A stretch of DNA of 64,000 bases from Pedobacter sp. AK013. Lineage in GTDB: Bacteria > Bacteroidota > Bacteroidia > Sphingobacteriales > Sphingobacteriaceae. The translations under genes and the position numbers were made by a program. Position 1 is the first letter of the stretch. Each line of letters begins with the position of its first letter. Location: contig NZ_JACHCQ010000009.1 in assembly GCF_014205835.1 (NCBI RefSeq), forward strand, positions 1-64,000, read 5' to 3'. The notes below the pieces were generated by a model. That model worked only from the letters and a program-made list of their open reading frames with translations. It was not told where the DNA came from and did not search any database. Positions 39,716 to 49,994 of this stretch are shown here, piece after piece.

Positions 39716-40444
39716 TTATTTAACTTCAGTAGTGTAGGTTACTAAATGCCAAACTTTATCGTAGTTTTTCCCGTTTAATTTTCCGGGCGTTTTATCTTCT
39801 TTAAAAGCTTCTATAAAATATTTGCCACTTTTTTCGACCTTAAAGTTACATTTTCCTGATTCATCTGTTTTAAGCTCCAGTTTTTTCCGGTTGGGATCGA
39901 TCATACTTATCCTTTGATTTACAAATGCTGATTTATTAAATACAAATTCTGGCGAAGCCAATTTGCCTAACTCAGGCGCTGAATCTAAATGCACCGTAAA
40001 TAAAGCATTTGCAGGGAATAGTGGCGAATATTTTGGTCCATCTCCAATAGCATCACCATCAGTTACAAAAACATTAGCATAAGTATAATATTCGATTTTT
40101 GCGTGCTCGTAAATTGCTGCAACTTCATGAACAATAGATAATCTGTAAAAACCTCTCTCTTCTGGCGTAAAATTAGCTTTAAAGAAATGTACGTCTGGTG
40201 TACTTGTTAAAACTTTTGTTGTACCATTTGGAGCAGTTAAAACCAATTTAAAATCCTTTAAGTTGCTGAACCATTTTGCCGCAGAGTCGGGTTCGTTGCT
40301 TTCGTATTCGCCGAAGAATACTTTTACTTCCTGTAGCTGTCCTTTTTTTCCTGTTGCCGATGTTTCTATCCATAAAGCATGTGCAAATACATTCGAGATG
40401 CTAAAAGCAAGAAATAGGGCTACTAATGAGATTTTAGTTTTCAT
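39716..40444 (-). CDS. DUF4198 periplasmic protein
   Basis: 242 residues. Signal peptide to about residue 21, then HALWIET, the N-terminal hallmark of DUF4198 (metal-uptake-associated periplasmic proteins, NikM-like). Beta-rich with GFYRLSIVHEVAA and YYTYANVFVTDGDA; the C-terminal part (KKLELKTDESGKCNFKVEKSGKYFIEA) is an Ig-like sandwich. It lies 66 nt after the siderophore receptor gene in an iron-type operon. It probably helps handle the metal or siderophore in the periplasm. Confidence 0.85.
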   Translation of the reverse strand: MKTKISLVALFLAFSISNVFAHALWIETSATGKKGQLQEVKVFFGEYESNEPDSAAKWFSNLKDFKLVLTAPNGTTKVLTSTPDVHFFKANFTPEERGFYRLSIVHEVAAIYEHAKIEYYTYANVFVTDGDAIGDGPKYSPLFPANALFTVHLDSAPELGKLASPEFVFNKSAFVNQRISMIDPNRKKLELKTDESGKCNFKVEKSGKYFIEAFKEDKTPGKLNGKNYDKVWHLVTYTTEVK

Positions 40445-40510
40445 GTTTTCCGGGTTGGGTTTTAAAACCAGGCGAAACTGATCTGATCCAGCTTCCCCTG
40501 ATTGATTTAA

Positions 40511-42946
40511 TTAAAATTTATAAGTAACACTTCCAGTAAAGGTTCTCAGGTCCTGAGGGTTCATGGTGCTATAACCTGTCCAGTATTTTTGGTTGGTAAA
40601 GTTGTCTGCTTTTACTCCGATCCTAAATCTTGAGTGATCGTAAAATACAGAGGCATTGAAAATCTCATAAGCAGGCAATATAAATACCCCTTGGCTAACA
40701 CTATTTACGATTTTATTATCGCTGGCATAATTACCACCAGCGCCTAATCCAAAACCTTTAAATGAACCATCAATAAATTTATAGCTGATCCATAAGTTCG
40801 CTGAATAAGGAGCTGCCGAATAAGCATCTCTTCTTCCTTCTACATCAGGCGAAGCGTTTACCATGCGGTTATCGTTATAAGCGAAACCTGCAATAATATT
40901 TAAACCATTAACAGGATTTGCCACGATTTCGGCTTCGATACCCTTGCTAATTTTATTGCCATCCTGAATTCGTGCATTAGGATTGCTGGCATCTTGATTA
41001 TAAGCCCTAACAATATCTTTAACTTTAATGTAGTAATAAGATACAGACCCTGTTAGTTTGCCATTAAGGATGTTGGTTTTAACCCCTCCCTCAATTTGGT
41101 TCGCTTGTTCTGCTTTAAAAGCATCACCTTTATAATCTATACCATTAATGTTGTTAAAGCCATTTTGGTAGTTGGCAAATAGGGATAGCTGATCTTTAAT
41201 CGGTTGAAATACCAAGCCGAATTTTGGCGAGAAAACAGTCTGTTTGTAAGCACCTTTCGGCGCTGAGCCTGCACGGTCTGAATTGCCTTTATTATCAAAC
41301 CTATCTACTCTTAAGGCAGCTAAGGCAATTAACCTGTCTGTTAAGTTAATTACATCAGAAGCATATGCACTATAAGTATTGGATTTAAAATTAACCGGAT
41401 ACGTAGCGTAAGGGGTTGCCGCATAAAATGCCGCTAAATTGGCTTCGGTAAAATTATTGTAGTTGGCACCGCTCCCATCTTTGTTGGTAAGGTCAAAAGT
41501 ATCGATCGAATAAAACAGCTGATCTGAGTTCTGGCGTAAATAATCTAATCCTAAAACCACTCTGTTTTTAATTGAGCCTAAATTAAATGTTCCGTTAAAA
41601 TTTTGTTGTACTTCGTAGGTGAAGATTTTACTATTATCGGTTGATTGGTCTGCTCTTGATATCAAATCGGCACCTGGTGCAGCCGTTGGGTTGCCCAATG
41701 GAGGATAGTTGTTTGGAACTAAGAACAAATAAGTACCACGGCCGTTAGAGAAACTATAGTTGCTTGAAAAGCTGGTATGTGATGACCAATTATCGTTAAA
41801 CTTGTAATTAGCCTGTCCGAAGAAATTTGAGCTATTGTATTTCTGTTTCATAGCATCTCCGGTAAATGATTTGTCATAAGCTATTCCAGATTGATCGGCC
41901 CTATCAAAACCAAGGTCTTTTACCGGGAAATAAAAGAAAACGAAAGGTTTTAGCGTGCTATTACCATTGGAAATTTCGGCATCGAAAACAAAGTCTAATT
42001 TATCGTTTACTTTATACGACAGGCTGGGCGCAATGAAGAAACCTTTGTCATAAACATTCTCCTGGAAAGAACCTTTGTAATTGTAAGAAGTATTTAATCG
42101 GGCGTAAATATGGTTGTCTTTATCAACAGGGAAATTGAAATCAGTACTCACCCGGTTAAAATCGTAGCTACCTGTTGAAAAGCTTACAGCACCTCCCATT
42201 CCTTCGAAAGGTTTTTTGGTTATACGGTTAATTAAACCACCATAGGAGGTTAATGTACTACCAAATAAAGTAGCAGATGGGCCTTTAATAAATTCTACAT
42301 TTTCTAAGTTAGCGGCATCATTACGGCCGGTTACGTTACCAGCAATGCCGTTTCTCAGTTTTGCCTGTACAATAAAGCCTCTTGATGCATAATAAGCACC
42401 ACCATCGCCTCCGCGAGATGTCGATTCCCACATTTTTTGAACACCAGTGGCATTACGGGCAGCATCATCAACCGAAAATACCAACTGGTCTGCCATTGTT
42501 TCTTTTGTAATGGTAGTATATACCTGTGGATTTTCTAAGTTGTTAAGTGGCATTTTCGAAACAAATTCACTTTTTTTAGCGATATATTTATTTACCCCTT
42601 GATTAATATTTACTTCGTTAAGCTGATTTGAATTTTGGTTGATTACAAAATCAACAGTTTTGTTTTCGCCAGCTGCAATAACTACTGGTTTTTCTATATT
42701 TTGAATACCAACGGCTGACACCCTTAAGATATAGGCACCTGGTTTAATTCTTTGGATTTCGAAAACACCCTTTTCGTTGGTTACATTTCCAAGGCCTTTC
42801 CCTTTTAAGCCAACTGAAATGTAAGCGGCTGGTTTACCATCGGAGGTGGTTACTGTACCACTTATGATTGAAAATTGTTGAGCATAGGAAAATAAACCGA
42901 TAAAAGTCAGGAGTGTTGTTAAAATGAAAAGTCTGGTTTTAAACAT
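40511..42946 (-). CDS. TonB-dependent siderophore receptor
   Basis: 811 residues from the ATG at 42946, chosen because MFKTRLFILTTLLTFIGLFSYAQ is a full signal peptide; the longer frame to 42985 would run through the promoter and operator. CarboxypepD_reg-like domain (about 25-110), then a plug (about 140-260: TMADQLVFSVDDAARNATGVQ, GGDGGAYYASRGFIVQ, VEFIKGPSATLFGS) typical of FhuA/FpvA-type siderophore receptors. The barrel has FGLVFQPIKDQLSLFANYQNGF and ends RTFTGSVTYKF. It imports a ferric siderophore. Two Fur-like palindromes flank the predicted promoter. Confidence 0.92.
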   Translation of the reverse strand: MFKTRLFILTTLLTFIGLFSYAQQFSIISGTVTTSDGKPAAYISVGLKGKGLGNVTNEKGVFEIQRIKPGAYILRVSAVGIQNIEKPVVIAAGENKTVDFVINQNSNQLNEVNINQGVNKYIAKKSEFVSKMPLNNLENPQVYTTITKETMADQLVFSVDDAARNATGVQKMWESTSRGGDGGAYYASRGFIVQAKLRNGIAGNVTGRNDAANLENVEFIKGPSATLFGSTLTSYGGLINRITKKPFEGMGGAVSFSTGSYDFNRVSTDFNFPVDKDNHIYARLNTSYNYKGSFQENVYDKGFFIAPSLSYKVNDKLDFVFDAEISNGNSTLKPFVFFYFPVKDLGFDRADQSGIAYDKSFTGDAMKQKYNSSNFFGQANYKFNDNWSSHTSFSSNYSFSNGRGTYLFLVPNNYPPLGNPTAAPGADLISRADQSTDNSKIFTYEVQQNFNGTFNLGSIKNRVVLGLDYLRQNSDQLFYSIDTFDLTNKDGSGANYNNFTEANLAAFYAATPYATYPVNFKSNTYSAYASDVINLTDRLIALAALRVDRFDNKGNSDRAGSAPKGAYKQTVFSPKFGLVFQPIKDQLSLFANYQNGFNNINGIDYKGDAFKAEQANQIEGGVKTNILNGKLTGSVSYYYIKVKDIVRAYNQDASNPNARIQDGNKISKGIEAEIVANPVNGLNIIAGFAYNDNRMVNASPDVEGRRDAYSAAPYSANLWISYKFIDGSFKGFGLGAGGNYASDNKIVNSVSQGVFILPAYEIFNASVFYDHSRFRIGVKADNFTNQKYWTGYSTMNPQDLRTFTGSVTYKF

Positions 42947-43408
42947 TATTATATTTTTATTTGGATTAATTCTAAACAGTTGCAAAATAACGGTACAAAA
43001 TTGTATTATCCAAATTATTTTGAATTATTCTAAATAGGCTAAAATAATATGTATTTATCGAAATTTTTAATTTGGGAATTGCTTATGTACTAAAAGATTA
43101 GTTTAACGTTTTAGCTGCTGCTATTCTTAGATTTTTCCTAATTTTTCTTCTAAAAATCTATTCGTTAATTGATGAGCCTGATCTATGCAAAAAAATGATT
43201 GAAAATACGACTTATTTTGGTTAAATGTGCCATTTGGATCAATACGGGCATGTTTTATGCCGCAAAAGTCAGGTATTGAAGAATTAAATGTTAATTAATG
43301 TTAAATTTTTAGGTTAAAATATGGTTTCATTTAGCTAAAAAATAATTAAACGCCAAGTAAAAAAGTCGATACTTTAGTTGGTAATCAAACCTAACTAACT
43401 AATCATCA
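42947..43408. other. 462-nt divergent intergenic region
   Basis: The left part holds the siderophore receptor promoter and Fur-like sites (42960-43035). The right part precedes susC; it contains ATGTTAA twice, 10 bp apart (43288-43294, 43298-43304). The AT-rich middle (about 43040-43280) shows nothing I can name. Confidence 0.6.
42960..43035 (-). promoter_or_regulatory. Siderophore receptor promoter flanked by Fur-like palindromes
   Basis: Site 1, ATTTTGAAT-T-ATTCTAAAT (43017-43035), is a 9-1-9 inverted repeat with one mismatch. Site 2, TTTGGATT-A-ATTCTAAA (42960-42976), shares the right half. Between them lie TTTG (43014-43011) and TTATTTTG (42990-42983) on the minus strand, 21 nt apart, close to the -33/-7 consensus. 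The 19-bp architecture is that of a Fur box. Confidence 0.55.
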
Positions 43409-46400
43409 ATGGAAAAAACTTCTACTAAACACTGCTATGCAAAATTTTTAGCGGCCACATTCTTTTATTTATTAATTCCCTGGCTGGCTTTTGCGCAAAA
43501 AACAATTAAAGGGACTGTTTTAGATCCTTCTAATAAGCCTTTACCGGGTGTTTCGATTATTGAAAAGGGTACAAAAAACGGTACTGCTACTAATGCGGAC
43601 GGAAAGTTCGTTTTAACGGTTCAAAAAGAAGATGCAATTATTGTAGCTAGAATTGTGGGCTATCGTTCGGCAGAGAAAACGGTTTCTGCAAGCGGTACAT
43701 TAAACTTTTCTTTGGAAGAGGATAATAATACACTAAATGAAGTGGTTACTATCGGTTATCAAAAAATTACCAGAAAGAAAACTACAGCTGCGATTTCCAG
43801 TATCTCTGGTAAAGAACTGGCTAATTTGCCTGCGGCAAGTTTTGATCAGCTGTTACAAGGTCGTTTATCCGGAGTAAACGTTCAAAACTTTACTGGCCAG
43901 CCTGGTGTGGCGCCTACAGTATCCGTAAGGGGTAACTCTACAGGTAGCACAAGTTATGATCAGTTTAATGTGATAAGATCACCGCTTTATGTGGTAGATG
44001 GTGTTCCTCAATCATCTGACGATTATGTTCCACCAGGAACTGGTACAGGCACCAACTACATGGCCGGCCTTAATCCGAATGATATCGAATCTATTGATGT
44101 GTTAAAAGATGCTTCGGCAGCAGCTATTTATGGTTCAAGGGCAGCGAATGGTGTAATTTTAATTACAACCAAAAAAGGTGTAGGTGGCGATACAAGGGTA
44201 AGCTTTAACTCTTATTATGGTATGGTACAACGCCCTAATTTAAGACAGGCTACCATGGGTACTACAGAACGCAGGCAAAAAATGGAGGTGCTTCAAAGAC
44301 AGCTAAGTTACGATCAGCGTGTACAATTGCCTTATATACTTACAGATAGTTTAAATCCAGCTTTTAATGGCCATACTGATTGGCAGGATTTATTTTATCA
44401 GACTGGTAAAATCAATGATAATAACCTGAGTATAAGCGGTGGTACTGATAATGGAACAACTTACAGGTTTAGCGGAGGGTATTATGATGAGGATGGTATT
44501 GTAAAAGGAACAGGCTTTAAACGTTATACTACGCGTTTAAATCTTACCTCGAGAGCAATGAATAAAAAATTGATGATCAACCCCATATTTTCTTATTCAA
44601 GTGCTAGCAGGGGCAGAGGAAACGAAGATCCAAACGATCCATCTAAGCCTACAAAAGTTGGTTCAGGGAATTTGCCTTCCTCGTTATTAAATATATCTCC
44701 AGAAAAATTGGATTATTTTGTAAGTAAAGATGGTGAAAACTTAAACAGAAATGTGTCGAATCAATTTGGAGCTAACCTTAACCTGGCCTATGAATTTAAT
44801 AAACACTTTACCTTAAATTCACAATCTTCCTATACTAGTAACAATAACCGTAGGGATGTAAGTATGAGCAATTTGTTAAACAATGGTTTTGGCAACAGCT
44901 CTTCCAGTTTCTCCTCAACTGATATGGGCTTAAGAACATCGAATTACCTCGCTTATAACGGTTCTATTCAAAAACATTCTTTTAGTGCTGTAGCGGGGCA
45001 AGATATAGAGTATAGTTTGTTTCAATCTACCCAGGCATCCGGCTATGGTGGTGCATCGGATAATATTCAAACAGTTACTGGTTTTAAGCAACAGAATATT
45101 TATGCTTATTCAAATTACCTCGCGCATGGATTGGTAGCTTATTATGGTCGTTTTAATTATGATTATGATGGCAAGTACCTTTTGTCGGGAACGATCAGAA
45201 CGGACGGTTCTTCTGGTTTTGGCGAAAATAATAAATATGGAGTATTTCCTTCCATTTCAGCAGGATGGCTTCTTTCCGAAGAAAACTTTATGAAAAACTT
45301 AACCAATAACCCTTTTACACTAATTAAAATTAGAGGAAGTTATGGCGTGACAGGTAACGAAGATAAAAGAAATGCTTATGTGCAATATAATACCTACCAA
45401 GTTAACAATGGCTATTTTAGTGGGAATGGCGGAGCAACCTCATATAATGGTGTAACCGCAATTACCCCTAATTTTACAAATGGTGTTGCACAAAAGGATT
45501 TAAGCTGGGAGAAATCTACACAATGGAATATCGGTACCGATATGGAAATTGATAACGGTAGATATGCCATTTCATTTGATGTGTATAACAAAGAAGTAAA
45601 ACAAAAACTTTTTAATGTTGATTTGCCGGTTACATCAGGCTATGACAATGCTTTCACCAATGCATTTGCCGTTCGTAATGCAGGTTTGGAGTTGACTTTA
45701 ACTGCAAATCCTTTCCGCAAGGAATTTAAGTGGAATAGCTCTTTTAATATCTCTTATAATAAAAATCAGATCATGAGTTTGCCAAATGGTGGCCGTGATA
45801 TTATTTTGAGTGGAGATCGTTTTGATAAAAACCACGTGCTTTCTGTAGGTAGTCCGCTAAATGCTTTCTATTTATATCGTACAAAAGGCGTATTTTCTAC
45901 TTCAGCAGATATTCCGCAGAATCCTTACACTGGAGAAAGATATAGAAACAGTAATGGAACATTTAGTGCAGGTGATTTTTATCTGGCAGATTTGGATGGA
46001 GATTATTTTATAGACATTTTCAATGATGGTATTAATCCGGATAAAGCACCAATTGGCGATCCTAACCCACGTTTTACGGGTGGTTGGACCAATAACTTTT
46101 CTTACAAAAATTTCTCTTTGGGGATTTTTGTAACATTCACTCTTAAACGTGACGTACTCAATCTATTTGATTCAGATCGTTTTACGAACGCAACTGATGC
46201 TAATGCAGTATATAATTTTGCCAGTGTCTCTTCACCAGATCTAAGTCGCCTGAACATCTGGAGAAACCCTGGAGATCAGGCTGAATATGCAAAACTCGAT
46301 TTGGGATCCTATCGATATTATTATACGGCTGCACAATCCTTTTTCCTCGAAAAAGGTGGCTATGCAAGGATCAAAAGTATCAATCTTGGTTATGATTTTA

Positions 46401-46588
46401 GCCCTAAAATCGTAAGAAAATTAGGCTTAAGTCAGCTGAAATTATACGCTATTGCTGATAACGTATATATGTTCCAGCAATCAAAAAAATTACCTGATGC
46501 AGAAGCTGTTAGCGGATATGGGGAGTATAATGGAACCGGATATCCTATTCCAAGAAAATATACTTTAGGTGTACAAGTTCAATTTTAA
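43409..46588 (+). CDS. SusC/RagA TonB-linked outer membrane transporter
   Basis: 1059 residues. Signal peptide to about residue 29 (LAFAQ), CarboxypepD_reg (about 31-112, IKGTVLDPSNKPLPGVSIIEKG), plug (about 120-255: LLQGRLSGVNVQNFTGQPG, PLYVVDGVP, IESIDVLKDASAAAIYGSRAANGVILITTKKG), then a barrel ending KYTLGVQVQF. Unlike the other SusC here it has no STN domain, so it should not signal through FecR. It is the first gene of a four-gene operon. The substrate is unknown. Confidence 0.93.
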   Translation: MEKTSTKHCYAKFLAATFFYLLIPWLAFAQKTIKGTVLDPSNKPLPGVSIIEKGTKNGTATNADGKFVLTVQKEDAIIVARIVGYRSAEKTVSASGTLNFSLEEDNNTLNEVVTIGYQKITRKKTTAAISSISGKELANLPAASFDQLLQGRLSGVNVQNFTGQPGVAPTVSVRGNSTGSTSYDQFNVIRSPLYVVDGVPQSSDDYVPPGTGTGTNYMAGLNPNDIESIDVLKDASAAAIYGSRAANGVILITTKKGVGGDTRVSFNSYYGMVQRPNLRQATMGTTERRQKMEVLQRQLSYDQRVQLPYILTDSLNPAFNGHTDWQDLFYQTGKINDNNLSISGGTDNGTTYRFSGGYYDEDGIVKGTGFKRYTTRLNLTSRAMNKKLMINPIFSYSSASRGRGNEDPNDPSKPTKVGSGNLPSSLLNISPEKLDYFVSKDGENLNRNVSNQFGANLNLAYEFNKHFTLNSQSSYTSNNNRRDVSMSNLLNNGFGNSSSSFSSTDMGLRTSNYLAYNGSIQKHSFSAVAGQDIEYSLFQSTQASGYGGASDNIQTVTGFKQQNIYAYSNYLAHGLVAYYGRFNYDYDGKYLLSGTIRTDGSSGFGENNKYGVFPSISAGWLLSEENFMKNLTNNPFTLIKIRGSYGVTGNEDKRNAYVQYNTYQVNNGYFSGNGGATSYNGVTAITPNFTNGVAQKDLSWEKSTQWNIGTDMEIDNGRYAISFDVYNKEVKQKLFNVDLPVTSGYDNAFTNAFAVRNAGLELTLTANPFRKEFKWNSSFNISYNKNQIMSLPNGGRDIILSGDRFDKNHVLSVGSPLNAFYLYRTKGVFSTSADIPQNPYTGERYRNSNGTFSAGDFYLADLDGDYFIDIFNDGINPDKAPIGDPNPRFTGGWTNNFSYKNFSLGIFVTFTLKRDVLNLFDSDRFTNATDANAVYNFASVSSPDLSRLNIWRNPGDQAEYAKLDLGSYRYYYTAAQSFFLEKGGYARIKSINLGYDFSPKIVRKLGLSQLKLYAIADNVYMFQQSKKLPDAEAVSGYGEYNGTGYPIPRKYTLGVQVQF

Positions 46589-46600
46589 TATCGTCAATAA

Positions 46601-48118
46601 ATGAAAAATATAATCACAAAAATCGGCGTACTTATCGCAGTGGCTACAGCGGTTACCGTAAGTTCCTGTAAAAAATTATTATATGAGGAACCTAAGGACG
46701 CACCTTATGAGCAAACATTCTGGCAATCATCAAGGGATGTAAGAAGTGCCATCGCTGGTAATTATGCTATGATGCGTAGTGCTATTACCAATAAAAACAA
46801 TCGTTATTTTATGTATGGTGACGCTATCGCCAAAAACTATTTTACGATTCAATATACAGGTGATGGTTTAGAAGGGATTCAGGGTGGAGATTTTACCTTT
46901 CAATACAATCTCAATACGCTGGCAAATTATACTTTATATTATAAAAGTATTGCCATGTCTAATCTGATTTTAAAAAAAGTTAATGGCATGAGTGATGCAC
47001 AATTATCTGGTGAAGACGATCCTGCTCAATTCCGGAATTCAGCGATTGGCCAGGCCTATTTCCTTCGTGCATTAAGTTACTTTATGATGGTAAGGGTATG
47101 GGGTGATGTACCGTTGGTTACAGAGTCTTACGATGATCCAATCAATGCGCCACAATTGCCAAGAAGTTCAAAATCGGACGTTATGAAATTGATTGAAAAT
47201 GATTGTCACAAAGCCATTAATCTATTAAGCTGGAATTATGCCAATACCGGAGACGCAAAGGTTACTGCAAATAAAGGTTCAGTATATGCCCTTTTAGCAC
47301 ATTTGTATCTTTGGAGAGCAACTATGTCTGACGTTTCAGTTGATGCGCCTAATTTGACTGATGTGAACAATGCCGATACGACCATAAATACATTAATTAG
47401 CAAAGGAGGCTATGCTTTAACAGATACCGCTAATTATAAAAATACTTTTATTGGTCGTTCTTCTGAAGGCATATTTGAAATTAACATCAGCGAGAATACA
47501 TTGGAAGGTTCTAATAGTTCCATAGGTTCTTATTTTTTAAATGAGAATTATATCAAAGGTTATGGAAACAACCCACGTTTTTATACCACGCCTCTGTATC
47601 TTAATAATCATTTCGAAACAACCACCGATATACGTTACAAAAAAGGCTTTGACCTCACTAATCCGATTAAGCCAATGAGTATAAAATACAGTAACGTAAC
47701 GTACAGAAATCCCGGGCAAAAATTAGACCCTTATCTAAGCAATAACATTATCATTTTCAGACTGGGCGATATGAAACTACTTAAAGCGGAAATTGCACTT
47801 TACAAAAAGGATGCAGCAACAGCTATTGGTATTATCAATGATTTCAGAAAAAGAAATGACCCAGATCCGGTATTAATTCCTGCCGGAAGCTCCGTAGATC
47901 AGGTAATGGATGAATATGCTTATGAGCGTGGTAAAGAAATGTACCTGGAAGGACATTTATTCTATGATTTGCTTAGGACTAGAAGATACGGTCTTATCGT
48001 AGATTGGCTTACAGAAAGCAGGTTTAGAAGAGAAGGTTTTTATTGGCCTGTAGACCCTGCATTGTTTAGAAACAATCCGTTATTGAAACAAACACCATAT
48101 TGGTTGGGTAAAGTATAA
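46601..48118 (+). CDS. SusD/RagB family nutrient-binding lipoprotein
   Basis: 505 residues. Lipoprotein signal TAVTVSSCKKLLYEEP with Cys at about residue 23. SusD pattern: FWQSSRDVRSAIAGNYAMM, AIGQAYFLRALSYFMMVRVWGDVPLV (the usual YF.RAL..F..V..WGD block), and C-terminal YERGKEMYLEGHLFYDLLRTRRYG. It pairs with the SusC encoded 12 nt upstream as the surface lid of the transporter. Confidence 0.93.
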   Translation: MKNIITKIGVLIAVATAVTVSSCKKLLYEEPKDAPYEQTFWQSSRDVRSAIAGNYAMMRSAITNKNNRYFMYGDAIAKNYFTIQYTGDGLEGIQGGDFTFQYNLNTLANYTLYYKSIAMSNLILKKVNGMSDAQLSGEDDPAQFRNSAIGQAYFLRALSYFMMVRVWGDVPLVTESYDDPINAPQLPRSSKSDVMKLIENDCHKAINLLSWNYANTGDAKVTANKGSVYALLAHLYLWRATMSDVSVDAPNLTDVNNADTTINTLISKGGYALTDTANYKNTFIGRSSEGIFEINISENTLEGSNSSIGSYFLNENYIKGYGNNPRFYTTPLYLNNHFETTTDIRYKKGFDLTNPIKPMSIKYSNVTYRNPGQKLDPYLSNNIIIFRLGDMKLLKAEIALYKKDAATAIGIINDFRKRNDPDPVLIPAGSSVDQVMDEYAYERGKEMYLEGHLFYDLLRTRRYGLIVDWLTESRFRREGFYWPVDPALFRNNPLLKQTPYWLGKV

Positions 48119-48145
48119 GTTGTTTTTATTAAGAGATTAAAAAAT

Positions 48146-48832
48146 ATGAAAAATAATATATTAGTATATCTTTCATTAATATTACTGGCGCTAACGGCTT
48201 GTAAAAAAAATGATTATAAAAGGGATGGTGGGCCAAGTGATCCCAATGTAAACTTAAGTACTTACGATTACTTAAAGTCTAACCGCAACTTCGATTCCTT
48301 AGTGAAAGTGATAGACAGGGCAGGTTTAAAGGATGCTGTAAATGGCAATGTAACCTTTTTTGCAACTACAAATTATGGAATAGCGGAGTATGTAAAGGCC
48401 AAAAAATATCAGAAATCTCTCCAGCTTGGAACAGAAAACTTTGACTTCGGTATTAAAGATATTCCGTCACAGGAACTGAATGATTCATTAAAGACTTATT
48501 TATTTGCGGGCAAGATCAACAGAGACCAGATGAGCGTTAGCGGTAAGCTTTATAATAGTTTACTCGGAGCTATTCCAAATGTTCAATACCTGATCAAATT
48601 GAGACGTTCTTATGAATATACACAGTATGTTAATTATGTGGATTATGTAACGTATACTAAAGTAATCGGAACCCGTGATGATCAAGTGGCGGATCAAAGT
48701 ACTATTCCAGATTCACAAAAAGACAAGGCTGTGGATTGTCAAACATCAGGAATTGTTACGACCAATGGTATAGTTCATGTGTTAAGTGGATACCACAGGT
48801 TATTTTTTAATGCACAGTCTTTGGGCAATTAA
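48146..48832 (+). CDS. Fasciclin (FAS1)-like lipoprotein
   Basis: 228 residues. Lipobox LTACKK at about residue 19. Residues about 40-215 have the FAS1 layout: YDYLKSNRNFDSLVKVIDRAGLKDAVNGNVTFFATTNYGI, a later LNDSLKTYLFAGKI, and a closing NGIVHVLSGYHRLFF. FAS1 domains mediate adhesion or ligand binding at surfaces. It is third in a SusC/SusD operon, so it is a likely surface-exposed accessory binding protein. Confidence 0.8.
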   Translation: MKNNILVYLSLILLALTACKKNDYKRDGGPSDPNVNLSTYDYLKSNRNFDSLVKVIDRAGLKDAVNGNVTFFATTNYGIAEYVKAKKYQKSLQLGTENFDFGIKDIPSQELNDSLKTYLFAGKINRDQMSVSGKLYNSLLGAIPNVQYLIKLRRSYEYTQYVNYVDYVTYTKVIGTRDDQVADQSTIPDSQKDKAVDCQTSGIVTTNGIVHVLSGYHRLFFNAQSLGN

Positions 48833-48845
48833 TTTAATCGCAATT

Positions 48846-49829
48846 ATGAAAATGAAATACATTTTAGGCTTATTACTCTTGTTAAGTGTAGTGGCCTGTA
48901 AAAAAATACAAAATGGTTTTCTAAGTGATTCCATTCGATATAAAGACAATAATATTTATGCAAAAAGAGGCTTGCCTCTTTTTCAATCAGATCGAATCAA
49001 TGCAGATGGTTCTACACCGCCTTTTACCTTTAAATTGCTCAATTTGCGGAAAGAAGATGGTTCTCCTGCGCCTGTAGAGTTTTCGAAGGAATATGAAATT
49101 ACTGTTTTTAAGACCGGTGCCAATTTTGATCCTGAAACAGATGTAACGCTTGACTTGCTAAATAAAAAAAGGGAGGTGGTTAAAAAGAAACCAATGGAGT
49201 TTAATGAATTGAGTGGACAGCTTACCTTTAACAAAGCATCTGGTTTCTTACCCTTGGGAAGATATGTATATGATGTAGAAATGACTAATGGTACTGGTAC
49301 CAAGTTATTTCCTAAATTAGCAACAATTAATGTGGTAGATCCCACTATAGATGACCTATTTGAGATTACTGATAATGTAGCTAACGGCTTTAATGATGTT
49401 ACAGGTGTAGCAACGCCAATGAAAAACCCAATCATTACCTGTACAAAAATTTCATCTTTAGGTGCAAGAGCTATACTGAAAATGGTGGATAAAAATGGAA
49501 ATGTTTTTAATCCTAAAGCAAAAGAAATTATAGCCAGGGGAGATAGGCCAATTTTTGAAAACTATGCTAAATTCAACCCGGTTATTCAAACTGATACCGC
49601 TATGATCTGCGATTTTGAGGTAGCACCGTTTCCTTTAACAAAATATGTTACGCCAACTACCGATTGGGGTTTCTTAATGTATTATAGAATACCGAGTACC
49701 TTTATAAAATCAATAGATGGCTTTCCATCATCACCAGGTTACTCTGTAAACCCAAGGTGGTCTTGGAGACTCAAATTAGAAGGTACTTATATCATACAGG
49801 TGAAATTTACTGATGTAATAAAAAAATAG
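48846..49829 (+). CDS. SusCD-associated lipoprotein (DUF5007-like)
   Basis: 327 residues from the ATG at 48846, picked because MKMKYILGLLLLLSVVACKK is a lipoprotein signal; an upstream in-frame ATG at 48786 overlaps the fasciclin gene. The mature part is beta-rich and resembles the DUF5007 family that follows SusD genes in Bacteroidetes, as far as I can judge by eye. An Ig-like first half (FKLLNLRKEDGSPAPVEFSKEYEI) and a C-terminal W-containing half (YSVNPRWSWRLKLEGTYIIQVKFTD) are visible. Function unknown; probably surface substrate binding. Confidence 0.65.
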   Translation: MKMKYILGLLLLLSVVACKKIQNGFLSDSIRYKDNNIYAKRGLPLFQSDRINADGSTPPFTFKLLNLRKEDGSPAPVEFSKEYEITVFKTGANFDPETDVTLDLLNKKREVVKKKPMEFNELSGQLTFNKASGFLPLGRYVYDVEMTNGTGTKLFPKLATINVVDPTIDDLFEITDNVANGFNDVTGVATPMKNPIITCTKISSLGARAILKMVDKNGNVFNPKAKEIIARGDRPIFENYAKFNPVIQTDTAMICDFEVAPFPLTKYVTPTTDWGFLMYYRIPSTFIKSIDGFPSSPGYSVNPRWSWRLKLEGTYIIQVKFTDVIKK

Positions 49830-49874
49830 AAAATGATAGCGAGGATGTATGGTAAGTTGTAATTTCACCTCTAA

Positions 49875-49947
49875 TTTGTCACGTTGAGCCTGTCGAAATG
49901 CCTTTGAAACATTTAAAAAAGGTCCTTCGACAAGCCCAGTATGACTT
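49875..49947. repeat. Intergenic inverted repeat
   Basis: GTCACGTTGAGCCTGTCGAA at the left and TTCGACAAGCCCAGTATGAC at the right are inverted copies with about five mismatches. It belongs to the dispersed GTCA..TTGAGC..GTCGAA family known in Bacteroidetes intergenic DNA. Confidence 0.75.
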
Positions 49948-49994
49948 TCATACTTATGGTATAACCTCACTTTTCTTTTAATATAAACCAAAAA

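Noticed and set aside
48786..48845. Earlier start for the DUF5007-like lipoprotein
   Set aside because: It overlaps the fasciclin gene in another frame; the lipoprotein signal begins at 48846.
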